The notes beneath the pieces were generated by a model, which had not been told where the DNA came from, did not search any database, and saw nothing but the letters and a program-made list of their open reading frames with translations. The position numbers and the translations under genes are program-made. A stretch of 64,000 bases of DNA from Plantago major (Eukaryota; Streptophyta; Magnoliopsida; Lamiales; Plantaginaceae). The first letter of the stretch is position 1, and every line of letters starts with the position of its first letter. The stretch is from assembly GCA_026545765.1 (NCBI GenBank), contig CM048840.1, forward strand, positions 33,050,765-33,114,764. Direction: 5' to 3'. Shown here one piece after another: positions 21,337 to 33,285 of this stretch.

Positions 21337-21983
21337 TACAAAAAAAGACTCGACATGAGTTAATACAGTGTTTTAACTCAGAGAGTCTTGTGTTAATATA
21401 ATGATGTAACTCAACGAGTCATGTTTTAATATAGTGTTGTAATGCAGAAGGTCTCTAGTTGTAATAAAATTTAGGGAGGGTTCCTGCATGTGATGAACCC
21501 CTACAATTGTTTCTTGACAAACAGAAAAAACAACAATCAATCTTCGCATAAAAACAAGAAACCGCACCAGACCGGCGACCTACAAACCCATCAAAACCTC
21601 CACTCTAATTCCGAACGAAACAATTGACTTCCCCGTTGTCTAGTATGTATCGACTCCTAAGTGTCGAGTGCAAGAGTTAGGGGTACACCAATATCAAAAT
21701 GGCGAAGATACCAACCAAAGTAGATAGAAAGAAAATGTTGATGATTTTCCATAGTTTTGTCCAAAACCAAAGTTAAAAATTGAGATGGGCAGCAGTACAA
21801 ACCTGGAACAACAACTTAAAAAATCTGTCCTTCGGCAAGATGTATTATATTGGTAAAATTGTAAGTGTATGATAAAGTAAGAGATATATTGAATAATGTA
21901 ATTTAACAAGGAAAGATAATGGAACCCCATTAAAAAAAATGAAGTTTTTGATGAAATTGAGATAATCCCTATATTTATGATGT
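21337..21983. other. Intergenic DNA
   Basis: A short word AACTCAACGAGTC-like is repeated around 21370-21450. No gene or matched ends were seen. Confidence 0.35.
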
Positions 21984-22213
21984 CTTCATTTGGTTTGAGG
22001 GAAAATGGGGGAAAAGAAAAAAAAAAAAGGGAAACTAAGATTTTCCTGAAAAATGTGAGGGAAAAACAACTTTCCTCATTTTGTGGAGATAGACGTTTTT
22101 TATAGATTTTAATGAATTTTTCAGAATTTCCTGAGAACTACCAAATTGAGAAAAATAATATTTTTCCCTATTTATTTTTTCTTTTTCCTCATTTTACTTC
22201 AAACCAAATAAAG
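21984..22213. mobile_element. Foldback MITE of uncertain superfamily
   Basis: CTTCATTTGGTTTGAGG at the left pairs with CTTTATTTGGTTTGAAG read from the right. The inner sequence AAAATGGGGGAAAAG pairs with AAAATGAGGAAAAAG. I could not find a clear TSD. TIRs alone support a MITE. Confidence 0.5.
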
Positions 22214-23119
22214 CATAAACATAATTAATGTTGGTAGTTTATCCTCAGTCCATCGAATTTTGGCAAAGAAATACTACGTGGCGAAACGTCGTCCATTTCC
22301 TCGATCTTCTCCGCTTCACTTATTATTCGGATTCCACAGGCACAAATCTGCCTACAACATGTGCCAGTGGCCACACAGCATTCAGTTGTTGGAAAAAAAA
22401 GTTCATTCTGGAATTATGCTAGCTTTACTAGTAATTAAATTATGGTACATTTTATTAATAAAATCATCTATATTATCAATAAAACATATTTTTTATGTAT
22501 GGAAAAGTACTAATATGATAATATAACCATTTTAATTAATAACATTGATAATTTTATTAATAGTGTACGTTTGTTTCGCCTGTCAAAATACTTACCCTTA
22601 ACTTATTGTCTATAATAAATATATTCACTTTCCAATTACATACTTCTGGAGATACGGTATCTCAAATAGATCATATCAACATCACATATTTTATTATAAA
22701 TGTTAATGTTTAACTTCAAATATCATATGTATAATAAATCTATATGAAAATTGCATTATACATTTGTAAACATACAATGCTTGTAACTAAATATGTTATG
22801 TTTTAAATTAAAGGGATTAAATGCCCAATATCCTAGGTATTAAAAAGTGTGTAAAATCCTGGGTAACAAATTATTCCATGCGTTATTAAAAAATGTGCCA
22901 TGCCGTTAGTTTTTTATGCTGTGTGATGTACAGATGCCTTTGTTGGGAGTGTAAATGTTCCTTTGATGTTTAGTTACTCCAAATATTAATACAAATTAAT
23001 AATCTCGAATTATTAAAAATGTGCACCCAACCCATTTAATATCTTATAATTTGTTTATGTGATGTAACAATTTTAATTGGTGTTAAATATGATTGTCGGT
23101 TATGTTTCTCAACGACATA
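22214..23119. other. Intergenic DNA
   Basis: Overlapping short frames at 22228-22526 have no family resemblance. The rest is AT-rich without matched repeats. Confidence 0.35.
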
Positions 23120-23122
23120 TAA

Positions 23123-24329
23123 GGGCCTGATTGGTTCCGAAACACATTTGGCCTTGGTCAAACTGCACATCTAAGGTCTGAATGTATTTGTGGTGTTTGC
23201 AGATGCAGTTTGATGACCACGAATTGCAACGATTGGTAGCAGTTTGACACGATGCATTTTCGATGCGTTTGGGACCTCCGAAATGCACATTTCAATTACA
23301 TTTGCAGATTGGTTTAGGTGCATTTCCGTATTGCAGAAACCCTAGAAGATGATGAATTGGGGGCAATTTGGCGCCAAGACAAATATAGTACACTAATTAA
23401 TGTGACAAAAGATGTGCGTATAGTCGATAATCGTTTTGACATATAATTGACGTATTTTGACACCGACCACTACTTCCAGCATCGTTCTGGATGTGAACAT
23501 AAAGTTCGAAATCTAATTCAGTTATCCGAATGAGCTTAATCGTAATGGCGTTGGACATAAAATCTTGGCCACAAAAGACTAAATATTCTCGGTTGTTGTA
23601 TAAGACGAATAGTCGTTATAGTTAGACGTTTATTGTTGTTATTGGTGGACATTCAATAATCGACAATCGATGATTGATGTTATTGACACCGAAGACTACT
23701 TTATGTATCATTACGGATATGAGAATATCCGTCCTAAGCAAATGCTCGTTATATACGAGATAGTGATCGATTCGTTATATACGAGATAGTGATTGATGTT
23801 AGTTTATGTATCATTATGTATATTTTATTTTTATTTATTTTTTTAACATATTTACCATATTATAAGAGTGTTTAAAATTTGAAATTAATGTGCATTTATA
23901 AATATATTTTTTTAAATTAAGAGTATAAAAGTCGTAAAATTTAAAATGATCGAAATATAGTCAAGAGGGATCTCTATTTGTAGAGGACGAAAAAATATGA
24001 AAATCGGTATAAATTTTATATTTTTATATTTTATATTTTATATTTTATGAATTATGACAAAAAAAATAACAAATAATAATAAAAAGTGCATGACAGGTGG
24101 GCCAGCACATCTGGAAAATGCGTTTTGAAACGCAAATCTCAAATACATGAGGGCCCCCATGCATTTGAAATGCTACTGCCACAGCATTTCGAAATGCAAG
24201 CCCGTAAAAGTGCATGGGCTTTATGAAACACATTTGAGCCGAAACGCATCACAATGCTTCAAACCAATCACCAGATGCATTTCGGTCAACCATTAAAATG
24301 CATCACTTTGCATCGAACCAATCAGGCCC
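23123..24329. mobile_element. Tourist/PIF-Harbinger type element, non-autonomous
   Basis: Both ends read GGGCCTGATTGGTTC inward and are flanked by TAA (23120-23122 and 24330-24332), the PIF/Harbinger TSD. The subterminal parts are rich in ATGCATTT, GATGCA and CGAAATGCA words in both directions. The 1.2-kb interior has no transposase or ORF2 reading. Confidence 0.9.
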
Positions 24330-24417
24330 TAATTAATTGTGCATGTTCGAGTTTTGTAGTTGTTTTAACCATGAAAAAGTAGATTTTTAATACTTTTAAC
24401 ACTACAAAAAAAACCAG

Positions 24418-24750
24418 TTTTAGCGACGGAATTATCCGTTGCTAAAACTGGACCGATCCGTCGCTAAATCCTTAGCGACGGATAAAACCCCGTCCCCAAA
24501 CAATGCGTCGCAATGTTTTTTAGCGACGGATAAGGGATCCGTCGCTAAATAATGACGCACTGGCGACGGATTAATCCGTTGACCAGTCCGCATCGCGACG
24601 GATTACATCCGTCTCTAATTAGAGACGGGGTTTAGCGACGGAAATAGTTCCGTCGCTAAATTCACGAACTAATCCGGCTTAGTTCGATTGGTATTTAGCG
24701 ACGGAATTTATATGTTTTAGCGACGGACATAATTCCGTCGCTAAATCTAC
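24418..24750. repeat. Subterminal inverted array of CACTA element E2, left
   Basis: About a dozen copies of AGCGACGGA or TCCGTCGCTA occur in both orientations, often facing each other to form short hairpins. In En/Spm such subterminal repeats are binding sites of the TNPA-type protein. By analogy I infer that role here. Confidence 0.9.
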
Positions 24751-24949
24751 TGTTTTGAATTTTTTTTTTTTAAATATTTCTTTTTCACCTGTTTTTTCAC
24801 ATAATATAGTCATAGATAATATACCCGAAACAATTAAATTGCATTAATATATCCAAAACTATATAAATTATCTACAAATAATCCGAAACAAGAATTAGAA
24901 GGTGAAATAGTGTCAAATTATCCATAACAAGTCTGATGTAACTAAGGAT

Positions 24950-27038
24950 AATCGGGAGGAGGCGGTGGGTGAGACTGGGAAGAGCTACTGAACATCTGGG
25001 TCAACTCGTCCATCTGGCTGCCATACGAGCACATGTTCTCAAGCACTTGCTCGTAAGTCGCCTTGGTCGCAGACTATTTCTGTTGGAGGAGTCATCATCT
25101 CGTTAACTTTCTTCGCCGTGTAGAGGTTAGATCGCGATCCGATCCTCGACACCGAGAAGCTACCGTAACTCATGGAAGGGCCTAAACTTCCCAATCCATA
25201 CATTCGACCCTTTGTCCATTGGGTTGACCTCGAAGAAGATCTGGTCTTGTTGCTCAATTGACAACTCATGACCGATCATCCTCTCGTCCATCCTCCTCTC
25301 GACCTCACTCTGCAATTGTTGGTTGCATACGAAATGAGATGTAATTTTAGGAATCACTTTAATTAAAATACTCAAATACACATGTAATTAACCTTAAGAA
25401 AGAAACGTACCGCAATACGTTCGGCCCTCACGTCAGTCCAGATGCCATTCTTCAGCTTAGCCTTCTTGAAGTGGTACAGAGCACTCTTCGGCTGTCCTTT
25501 ATTGGCCTAAAGAAACATATGTGCAAACAAGTAGTTAGTTGATTGAAATGAAAGCTAAAAACTGTTATGTATCATATTCCAAGTCATAAACAACATATTT
25601 ACTAACCTCCATCACGTGATCTGTAACAATAGCTTGCGACCCATAGTGATGTCTGGCTGTGCCCGTACCATCATGCGGCTCAGACAAACGATTTTGTCTG
25701 TTCTTGTACGATTGATCCTGGACGAAGGGATCATTCCAGTACGTCAACCACAGTGCCCACTCGTCATCCCCCACCCAAGTTGGCTGCCTGCGTGTCTCCT
25801 TCATTTTGTAGACCATTTTCCTGTAGATGTCGGACCCTAAAGTCTCGAAAACGGAGTACAACTAGGACACCAGCGCATTGGGAATGAAATAGTCCTTCTA
25901 CAACAATTCCATTCAAAGTAAAAATTACACAAATATAAAGAAAGATAACAATTTAAATATAACACTAAAATGAAACTGAAATGTAGTAGTTCTACATCAA
26001 AACAAGCTCAGTGGCTAACATACCACTCAAATTGTCCTAAAATTGACTAACACAATGGTGACTAACATATCACCCAAGTTCAGTGGCTAACATACCACTC
26101 AAACGACACAACAAGTTCATAAATGGTGACTAACACATCAAAACAAGCTTAGTGGCTAACATACCACTCAAATTGTCCTAAAATTGACAAACACAATGGT
26201 GACTAACATATCACCCAAGTTCAGTGGCTAACATACCACTCAAACGATACAACAAGTTCATAAATGATGACTAACACATCAAAACAAGCTTAGTGGCTAA
26301 CATACCACTCAAATTGTCCTAAAATTGACTAACACAATGGTGACTAACATATCACCCAAGTTCAGTGGCTAACATACCACTCAAACGACACAACAAGTTC
26401 ATAAATGGTGACTAACACATCAAAACAAGCTTAGTGGCTAACATACCACTCAAAGATATAGTGGCTAACATACCACACACATTAACACAATGATTAAAAA
26501 AAAAATAAAGCATTAATTGTAACATTTAAGCTTACGCGCAGCTCGTCGAAGTAAAAGTGCTTCATCCGGTCCGGGACGTTTGACCACTTCTCGCCTCCCT
26601 GTCCCGGCATCTCCCGCCTCCCCCTGAAGATTTTGCCTAGTTTGTCCGAGGCATCCGGAGGCCAAAACCTGTTATCAATGAGACAAATAAGAAACAAATA
26701 TTCATTAGTAAAATTTGTAACATATATTTATCTTAAGTCTATGTTCTACAACTCCATAATACTTACTTGTTCCTGCCATTGGGGAACAACACCGGTTTCC
26801 CCTAAAATGTAGCACCGTCCGTCAACGTCAAGTACGGACACCCGTCAGAGGGGTAGTCACCAGGAGCAGAAGCCGTGTAGGCCGGTGGAGTCTCTGGTAC
26901 CTGAGACTGGCTGCTGCTCCCCCCAATGTCGTATCCAACGAGAGGACTACCATGACTAGCTGGGGTACTACTAGAACCCGCTGGACTAGCACCCTTAAAC
27001 CCGGGAGGAAGGTATGTCGACTTCCTTTGGCGCGGCAT
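24950..27038 (-). pseudogene. TNP1/Transposase_24-like CACTA gene of E2 (multi-exon, broken)
   Basis: Read on the minus strand, exon 1 starts at the ATG at 27038, directly after a TTTGCAG acceptor. It codes a basic, Pro/Ser-rich start (MPRQRKSTYLPPG). Exon 2 (about 26675-26536) has FWPPDASDKLGKIFRGRRE and DRMKHFYFDELR. Exon 3 (about 25895-25607) has YRKMVYKMKETRRQPTWV and DDEWALWLTYW. Exon 4 (about 25508-25412) has LYHFKKAKLKNGIWTDVRAE. Exon 5 (about 25325-24955) has a coiled-coil-like start, then FFEVNPMDKG and a Gln/Ser-rich end. The exon pattern matches the gene at 60508-62436 and the plant Ptta/En/Spm (Transposase_24) family, whose members bind subterminal repeats. A stop at 26802-26804 in exon 1, a stop near 25860 in exon 3 and frame changes in exon 5 inactivate it. 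Intron 2 holds a tandem repeat. Confidence 0.8.
26005..26480. repeat. 141-bp intronic tandem repeat with palindromic core
   Basis: AGTGGCTAACATACCACT starts at 26010, 26151, 26292 and 26433, exactly 141 bp apart. Within each unit, three more diverged copies of the core occur (such as GGTGACTAACATATCACC). The arms AGTGG and CCACT are inverted. The repeat lies in intron 2 of the TNP1-like gene. A shorter version sits in the same intron of element E3. Confidence 0.92.
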
Positions 27039-27164
27039 CTGCAAATAAGAAATTGCAAGAAAAAATTAATGAGTTAGTAAAGAATACATGAATATACATT
27101 TGACAGATATTAAAGTAATAATAATCAGCAACTAATCATATATACACATAACAACTAAGCATAC

Positions 27165-28021
27165 AATACACACATACCCTCGTCCTCATCGGCTATTGTT
27201 AAGTCTATAAATTGGTCTTCACCCAGGTCTATGAACTCATCATCGACATGCGGGCTTTCTCGCTGTTTGATCGACGACCTCTTCTTGATACGAGTTGGTA
27301 ATTGAATCGTCCTTATCAATGTACTCTACTCTGGAGCGGGCCTGTATATGCATCGCAGCCAACCAATCCACCTTATCGCGTTTGAGGCTTGGATATTCAA
27401 TAAACACCACCTGCCGTGCTTGAGTCACCAAGATAAACGGTTCACCTGGCCATTAGCCTTACAACTCATTAGCCGAGCCAACAAAGACAACTCGCTCAGC
27501 CTACATCCCTGATAAATCGGCTTCTTTGCTGATTCCAGCAAGTCAAAGAACACCTGATCCGCAGGATTCGGAGGCTCCTCCACATCCCCCTCGGTTACTG
27601 GCTCCCTCGTGTCCATGAACTCTGGACCCGCAACATCATACACCATTTGCTCCATCCGTTCATGATCATAATTAGCATAAGATGTAGACATGTTTTGAGT
27701 ACTTCCGATCACATTTTTCTCCTTCCTTTTACGCTTTGAGAGATGCTCATAATCCATGAACGGTGCTCGTGTCTCACCATGATAACACCATACCTCATAC
27801 TGAGACACGAACCCCTTACATTTCAAGTGCTCCACTACCGTTTCAGGAGGCAAAAATTGTTTATTCCTACATTTGTTCGCATTGCAAGGGCACTTCATCT
27901 TCCCCCCACTCAAACAAGTAGTTTGTGTAAGCGCAAAAGTGATGAAGGATTCAACCCCTTCCACAAAACTAGATTCGCCATTCACTATGCGACGGTACAT
28001 CCATGAACGATCGGGATTCAT
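27165..28021 (-). pseudogene. TNP2-like transposase remnant of E2, core deleted
   Basis: The gene starts at the ATG at 28021 (MNPDRSWMYRR), after a GTGTCAG acceptor. Residues 1-100 are the transposase-associated domain found at the N-terminus of plant CACTA transposases, with CPCNANKCRNKQF and a HLKCKGF helix. An acidic linker follows (EEPPNPADQVFFDLLESA). At 27445/27446 the sequence jumps directly into the C-terminal DUF4216 region: from about 27425 to 27240 it reads TQARQVVFIEYPSLKRDKV and ARSRVEYIDKDDSITNSY. The catalytic Transposase_21 region and DUF4218 are absent. The jump also changes frame, so the upstream reading ends at 27425. The remnant trails to about 27165 with another frameshift. 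Compare element E3, where these middle parts are present. Confidence 0.88.
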
Positions 28022-28574
28022 AATTATATGATTAGCCTGACACGTCTACAATTATTAGATTTATAACATGCATTTTACGTTAATATAATCACCAAATAGT
28101 CTCAAAACACTTAATTAAATCTTCATAATCTAGTGTATATATACGAATTTATCGAATCAAAATTACTACGTACTTAATTACAAACATCCTAACATTATAA
28201 TAATTAGCAATACAAATTCACAATCAATATATCAATTGCACAAAGTTAACTAGCTAGTATATATACTATATCTCCCATAAACATACAATTGATCTAATTA
28301 GTCGAAATTATCAAAATTTTCAAATTTGTCAACAAGTAAGGGTTCCAAAACACTAAACTAAATCTTTCTAATCCTACTACATATACAAAAATATCAAATT
28401 AACAACCCTACATACTTCCAAACATTCTAACATTATACTAAAAATTCAAATTCACAATCAATACATCAATTGAACATCTCAAAGTTAACACACTACGTAA
28501 TATAAGCTAAACTAACTACTACATACTTACAATAAATGTTCAATTGCTCAAATTAGTCAAAATTAACAAAATTC

Positions 28575-28800
28575 CCAAATTTGACAAAGTTAAGGTTTTA
28601 GCCAAAATACCTTCGATTTAGCTGGTGAAAAGATGAAATTGGTTGACCACACGAGCTCCTTGTCCCACGAGCTTCGAGAAGACTCCAAAATTGGCCGGAA
28701 CGGTCGAGATTTGGTCGGAAAATTGGAAATGGCGAAGGAAGAAGGAAGAAGGAAGAAAAATGGGGAAGAAAGGGCTACTGCCCGATGGTATCAAGGTTTT
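28575..28800 (-). promoter_or_regulatory. Conserved leader exon of the CACTA TNP2-like gene (E2)
   Basis: Read on the minus strand, this stretch is pyrimidine-rich and contains GAAGCTCGTGGGACAAGGAG, also found at 55415-55436 in element E3. It ends with GAAGGTATT, a likely splice donor. It has no long frame on the coding strand, so it is probably a 5' untranslated exon next to the promoter. The two plus-strand frames at 28633-28843 are antisense shadows of it. Confidence 0.6.
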
Positions 28801-29120
28801 AACGACGGATCGCTATCCGTCGCTAAAATCCGTCGCTAACTAGCGACGGAACGCGATCCGTCGCTAGTTACCTTTTTTTTAATTTTTATTTTATTTTGTA
28901 AGCTGGTCAACTTATTTAGGGACGGATTTAATATCCGTCCCTAAATAGCGACGGATAAATAAATCCGTCGCTATTTAACGACGGAAAAACATCCGTCGCT
29001 AATTTAGCGACGGATTAGAGACGGATTGAGCGAATTCGCTCAATCCGTCGCTAAAATTAGCGATTCGTCGCTAAATAGCGACGGATTCTATCCGTCGCTA
29101 ATGGCCGTCGCTAAACGGCG
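28800..29120. repeat. Subterminal inverted array of CACTA element E2, right
   Basis: More than fifteen AGCGACGGAT or ATCCGTCGCT words occur in both orientations. They begin just upstream (minus sense) of the leader exon, so they overlap the likely promoter region. Confidence 0.9.
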
Positions 29121-29137
29121 GATTTCTTGTAGTGTAA

Positions 29138-31160
29138 TAGCGGAATTATTTTTTCTCAAGGATGACTCAGTTGGTTAAAGTGAGGAGAATACTCTCTTGG
29201 CGACATGTTCAAATTTCACGGGAGAGAGAATTTATGTGATTTATGCCTTTTGAGCTTGAGTCTGTCACAACTTGTTACTGACTTACGCGGTTTGCAGGCT
29301 ATAACGTCATCCCGTGGGGTTTTATACCTAATGCACAGTTGAATGGTAGTGGTTGAGGGTTCCCGATGTCATTCTAAAAAAAAATAAAAAATAACTAAGT
29401 TATTTTATTTCGGAGTTGAGAAAATTTTACTAACGTGTCCACCCACACATGATGCAAATGTCAATGGGCTAATATGCTGACTTTATAAAAGTCTCACGGG
29501 GATATGATTAATGATTTTGTACATATTTTTTTATAATTCGATTTTTTATCTTCTAAATTAATCTGGAGTAAGAAAACTTAAAGGAACATTCTCATTCGTA
29601 CCTAAGGGGGTGTACCTCGCACAACATAACACTTGAAGGGTTTCATGTAATTTTTTAATAACTCAGGGGCCTGGTACTAATTCGTTACCTCAACGAAATT
29701 TCACTACATTTCTAGTAATTCAAAAGGTTTGGTACTAATTCCTTAACTCAAATTGATTTCACGTATATTTTTAATAACTCATGATATGGATATTGTATTG
29801 TGCCCTGTATCCATGGTAAAAGTTTCACTTTTCCAATTTACAAGCTTATAGATGCATTTCACTGTGTCACTACATAACATACATAGTAGTCTGTGACAAA
29901 GAAGTCATGGGCATTCTTTCGATAATGCTATTAAACGTTTAACTTTTAGTAGCAAGTATGCCAGTGGTTGATAAATGGTTTTCTTGTTCAAATATGTTTT
30001 TAGTTTTGGACTTTTATGGACAATCATCCACATCTTCCATACCATTACTAAAACAACTCTCATTTGAATCATCAGTCTTATCTCGAATTAGAAATATGTT
30101 GTAAAATGTAAATAGTCATGGATTGATTGTCTGCGTCAATCATTCAATTACTTCATGATTTTTTGCAGTTTGGTTGGTTGCATTAATATTACTCCTACTT
30201 ACAAGGGTATTTTTGCAAAAAGAATCGGAGTCATCAATTCTAATTCCAAATTCCTTTCAATCTTTATCCCAATCATGGTGACTTGTACCCCATAGTCACA
30301 CAACACACGTGCAAGGGCAAAATTGTCACCATGTGCATGCACCTTCTTAATTCAAGTCCCAATTTTCAAATTTAAGGGATGAAAAATCCAACAACTTAGA
30401 AATGTACGTGACACCAACATATATGTGATACCAATATATATAGAGGTGACTAGCGAGCCAAGAACATAAGCATAGCGGTGTCAGGTTCGGGCTCGATCTG
30501 GAAGACTTGTTTTACATATGGATATCAAATTTAATGTTTTAATTCTAGCATGAACTGTTTCTATAATGAAATTTTAAATGACAACATTAGTAATACAATT
30601 ACAGCAAAACGCCAACGGTAAATTAGCCTGGCAAAATATGTAGAAAGTTACCAACAAATGTACTAACAAATCAAAGTTGCAACAAATTTATCTGGGAAGA
30701 TTGTTGTAAATAATGGAGTGAGTTGATAAATCTGGGAAGATTGTTGTAAATATGGAGCGAGCAATCAACACTTACAAAATTTTCCAATAAAAATAATATG
30801 TCGTTGTTCGTGATGTATTTACAACAAAATTCCAACAATGAATTAGGCACGAATAAAACATACTCCCTCAATCTCTTAGAACCTGTCAAGTTTAATGTTC
30901 ATGCACATAAATTTTAGAAGAGTAATATTATAACACTATATAGTACTTCCTCCGTGTTTTCACTTTGACTTTTCTTAATCAAACTTTTTCAACTTTAAAT
31001 ATGAATTAATTCAAAACCGCAAATGTAAAATGTTCAATTAAATTATATAATAAAATAATAGAGAGTAAAGTTTAATTATATAATTTAAAATACTTCCAAT
31101 TAAATTATGAAGGGGTAGTAGTGCTAAATTCCAAAAACTCTAATTTACCAATTTCCCCAG
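29138..31160. other. Intergenic DNA upstream of the DRT100-like gene
   Basis: No gene was recognised. The 72-residue minus frame at 30671-30889 falls in a direct repeat (AAATCTGGGAAGATTGTTGTAAATA occurs twice at about 30690-30755, shortened here). A one-sided Stowaway fragment lies at 30945-31090. Confidence 0.45.
30945..31090. mobile_element. Stowaway fragment (left half) in gene promoter region
   Basis: CTTCCTCCGTGTTTTCACTTTGAC followed by AACCGCAAATGTAAAATGTTCA resembles the left arm of the Stowaway at 21077-21336 (shortened quote of matching words). The right end is not found. It lies some 220 bp upstream of the DRT100-like start codon. Confidence 0.6.
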
Positions 31161-31168
31161 ATAGAAAC

Positions 31169-31178
31169 CCTATATAAA
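31169..31178 (+). promoter_or_regulatory. TATA box of the DRT100-like gene
   Basis: CTATATAAAG lies about 135 bp upstream of the ATG at 31310. A transcript start some 30 bp downstream would give a leader of about 100 bp. Confidence 0.75.
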
Positions 31179-31309
31179 GCCCCAAATCAGCTCTTTCACT
31201 GAGATACTCAAACATGCATGACCACCTCCACATGCAAAACTGACACCAATTCACCAATCCCAGTTGCTCTACAGAGAGAGAAAATTAACCAAAACTGAGC
31301 TCATCATCA

Positions 31310-32735
31310 ATGGCTACCATTAACTTCTTGTACATTCTGTCACTACTATTTCTCCAGTTAACCACCCTCTCCACCGCCTGCCCACCATCCGACCGGGCAG
31401 CTCTTTTAGCTTTCAAGTCCACCCTTCAGGAGAAGCGTTTCGGCATTTTCGACTCCTGGACCGGCTTCGACTGCTGCCACAAATGGTATGGGGTCAGTTG
31501 CGACCCCGAAACCTTCCGCGTCGCTGATGTAAACCTCCGCGGCGAGGCCGAGGAACCCATCTTCGAAAAAGCCCACCGCACCGGGTAATTATCATACCAT
31601 GATTACTTTTAATACATAACAGGAGTACATAATATCTCAATTTATTTTTTCTTTAAATGTTTCATCTAGATTTTAAGTCATGGTTTAAATTTTAACATGC
31701 CAAACATTTAAAACTTTAATATAGGATGATTAATAACTAATATGAGCGGCAGTTTATTGCCGACAATGCTAATATATGATGTTTTTCAAGTCACTAAAAT
31801 CACCAAACCTGGTTAAAACACCTAAAAATACTTATTTTAACATGATTTTCTTATTTTAATCGCTTGCTACGTATCTGAAGTGTGAAAATTGTTGGTGCAT
31901 TTTGAGCAGGTACATGACAGGCTACATATCTCCAGAAATCTGCAAGCTCACGCGCCTCTCGAGCATCACAATCGCCGATTGGAAGGGCATAACCGGAAAA
32001 ATCCCAAGCTGCATCGCCTACCTCCCGTATCTCCGAATCCTCGACCTCATCGGAAACAAGCTCACCGGCGAAATCCCCTACCAAATCGGCCGGCTCAGCC
32101 GCCTCACAGTACTAAACGTCGCCGACAATCAGCTCACCGGCCGAATTCCCCGCTCACTCACCAACCTATCATCCCTAATGCACTTAGATCTCCGTGGAAA
32201 CAGCATTTCCGGCACAATCCCTCGCGATTTCGGCAAATTGAGAATGCTGAGTCGCGCGTTACTGAGTCGGAACAGGATATACGGACCGATTCCTGAAACG
32301 ATCACGTACATTTACCGGCTATCAGATCTGGATCTGTCGATGAACAAGCTTTCCGGGCCGATTCCGGCTTCGTTCGGCAAAATGGCGGTCCTGGCGACGT
32401 TGAACCTCGATTGCAATCTGTTCACCGGTGCGATTCCGGCGAGTTTGATGAATTCGGCGATTGGGAACCTGAATTTGAGTAGGAACTCGCTTGATGGATA
32501 CATACCGGATGCGTTTGGGGTAAGATCGTATTTTACTGTGATGGATTTGTCGTATAATAAGTTGAAAGGGAGGATTCCGAAATCGATATCGTCGGCTTCG
32601 TTTATCGGGCATCTGGATGTGAGCCATAACCACCTGTGTGGGCCGATTCCGGCTGGTTCGCCGTTTGATCACCTTGAAGCGTCGTCCTTTGCGAGCAATG
32701 ATTGTCTCTGTGGGAAGCCGCTAAGAGCTTGCTAA
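31310..32735 (+). CDS. DRT100-like secreted leucine-rich-repeat protein
   Basis: Two exons, 31310-31584 and 31910-32735, encode 366 residues, close to the length of Arabidopsis DRT100. The intron starts GTAATT and ends GAGCAG, and splicing restores the TGYMTG reading typical of the family. Residues 1-23 form a signal peptide (hydrophobic LYILSLLFL, likely cleavage after TA before CPPSD). An LRR N-terminal cap follows with FDCC and WYGVSC. About ten plant-type extracellular LRRs fill residues 95-345 (L..L.L..N.L.G.IP). The C-terminal cap ends DCLCGKPLRAC. There is no membrane segment and no kinase, so the product is probably secreted to the cell wall or apoplast. DRT100 was named from complementation of DNA-repair mutants in bacteria. 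The real function of the family is not settled. The ATG context (CAATGGCT) is good, and no internal damage is seen. Confidence 0.95.
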
Positions 32736-33241
32736 TCATAACATGATTATGAATTGATGATATAATAATGTAATGTAATTTGCAGTGTTGAATCATTTAA
32801 GTGAGTAGTGCTAGTACTATAATACTGTAGTTATTTTGGCGTTCGTTTAAAAGTTTCAAACTTCGAAATTTTATGATGAAGTATTATTGAGTGTGTTAAT
32901 TCATATCCTTGAATATTTATTTCATTTTGGTGACCTAAAAAATGAACAATTTTGACTTCTTCTTTTTTTGTTGTGGAGTAAGTCTCCAGAGAGACGGTAA
33001 CAAGATAATTTATCTAAAGACATACCTATATTGATAATAAAATTATCGATATTATTAATAAAAATACCTATGTTCTCAACATTGGTACTTTTTTATATTA
33101 CAATAAGATTTATATCATTAACAATATAGACGTTTTGATTTATAACATGGACAGTTTTATTGATAACATAAGTCATGTCTAGATAATTTATATAAAGACC
33201 GTATTTTATAAGATTTTGTGTTTGTTGGGACGTGAGTTTAG

Positions 33242-33285
<44 letters not shown>

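Larger units (their letters stand above)
24400..29134 (-). mobile_element. CACTA (En/Spm) element E2, internally deleted
   Basis: The plus-strand left end is CACTACAAAAAA at 24400 and the right end is TTCTTGTAGTG ending at 29134. The 3-bp TSD TAA is perfect (24397-24399 and 29135-29137). Subterminal arrays of AGCGACGGAT and ATCCGTCGCT lie at about 24418-24750 and 28800-29120. Genes run on the minus strand: a TNP2-like remnant and then a TNP1-like multi-exon gene. Compared with element E3 in this window, a 2.6-kb block of the TNP2-like gene is missing. The element is 4735 bp. Confidence 0.95.

Noticed and set aside
27743..28006. Plus-strand frame of 87 codons
   Set aside because: Antisense shadow of the TNP2-like N-terminal exon of E2. 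The same shadow occurs over the two copies in E3 (56215-56610 and 56990-57226).
32960..33230. Inverted words around AGACGGTAACAAGATAATTTAT and AGATAATTTATATAAAGACCG
   Set aside because: The words are in mixed orientation with weak matching, so I could not establish TIRs or a TSD.
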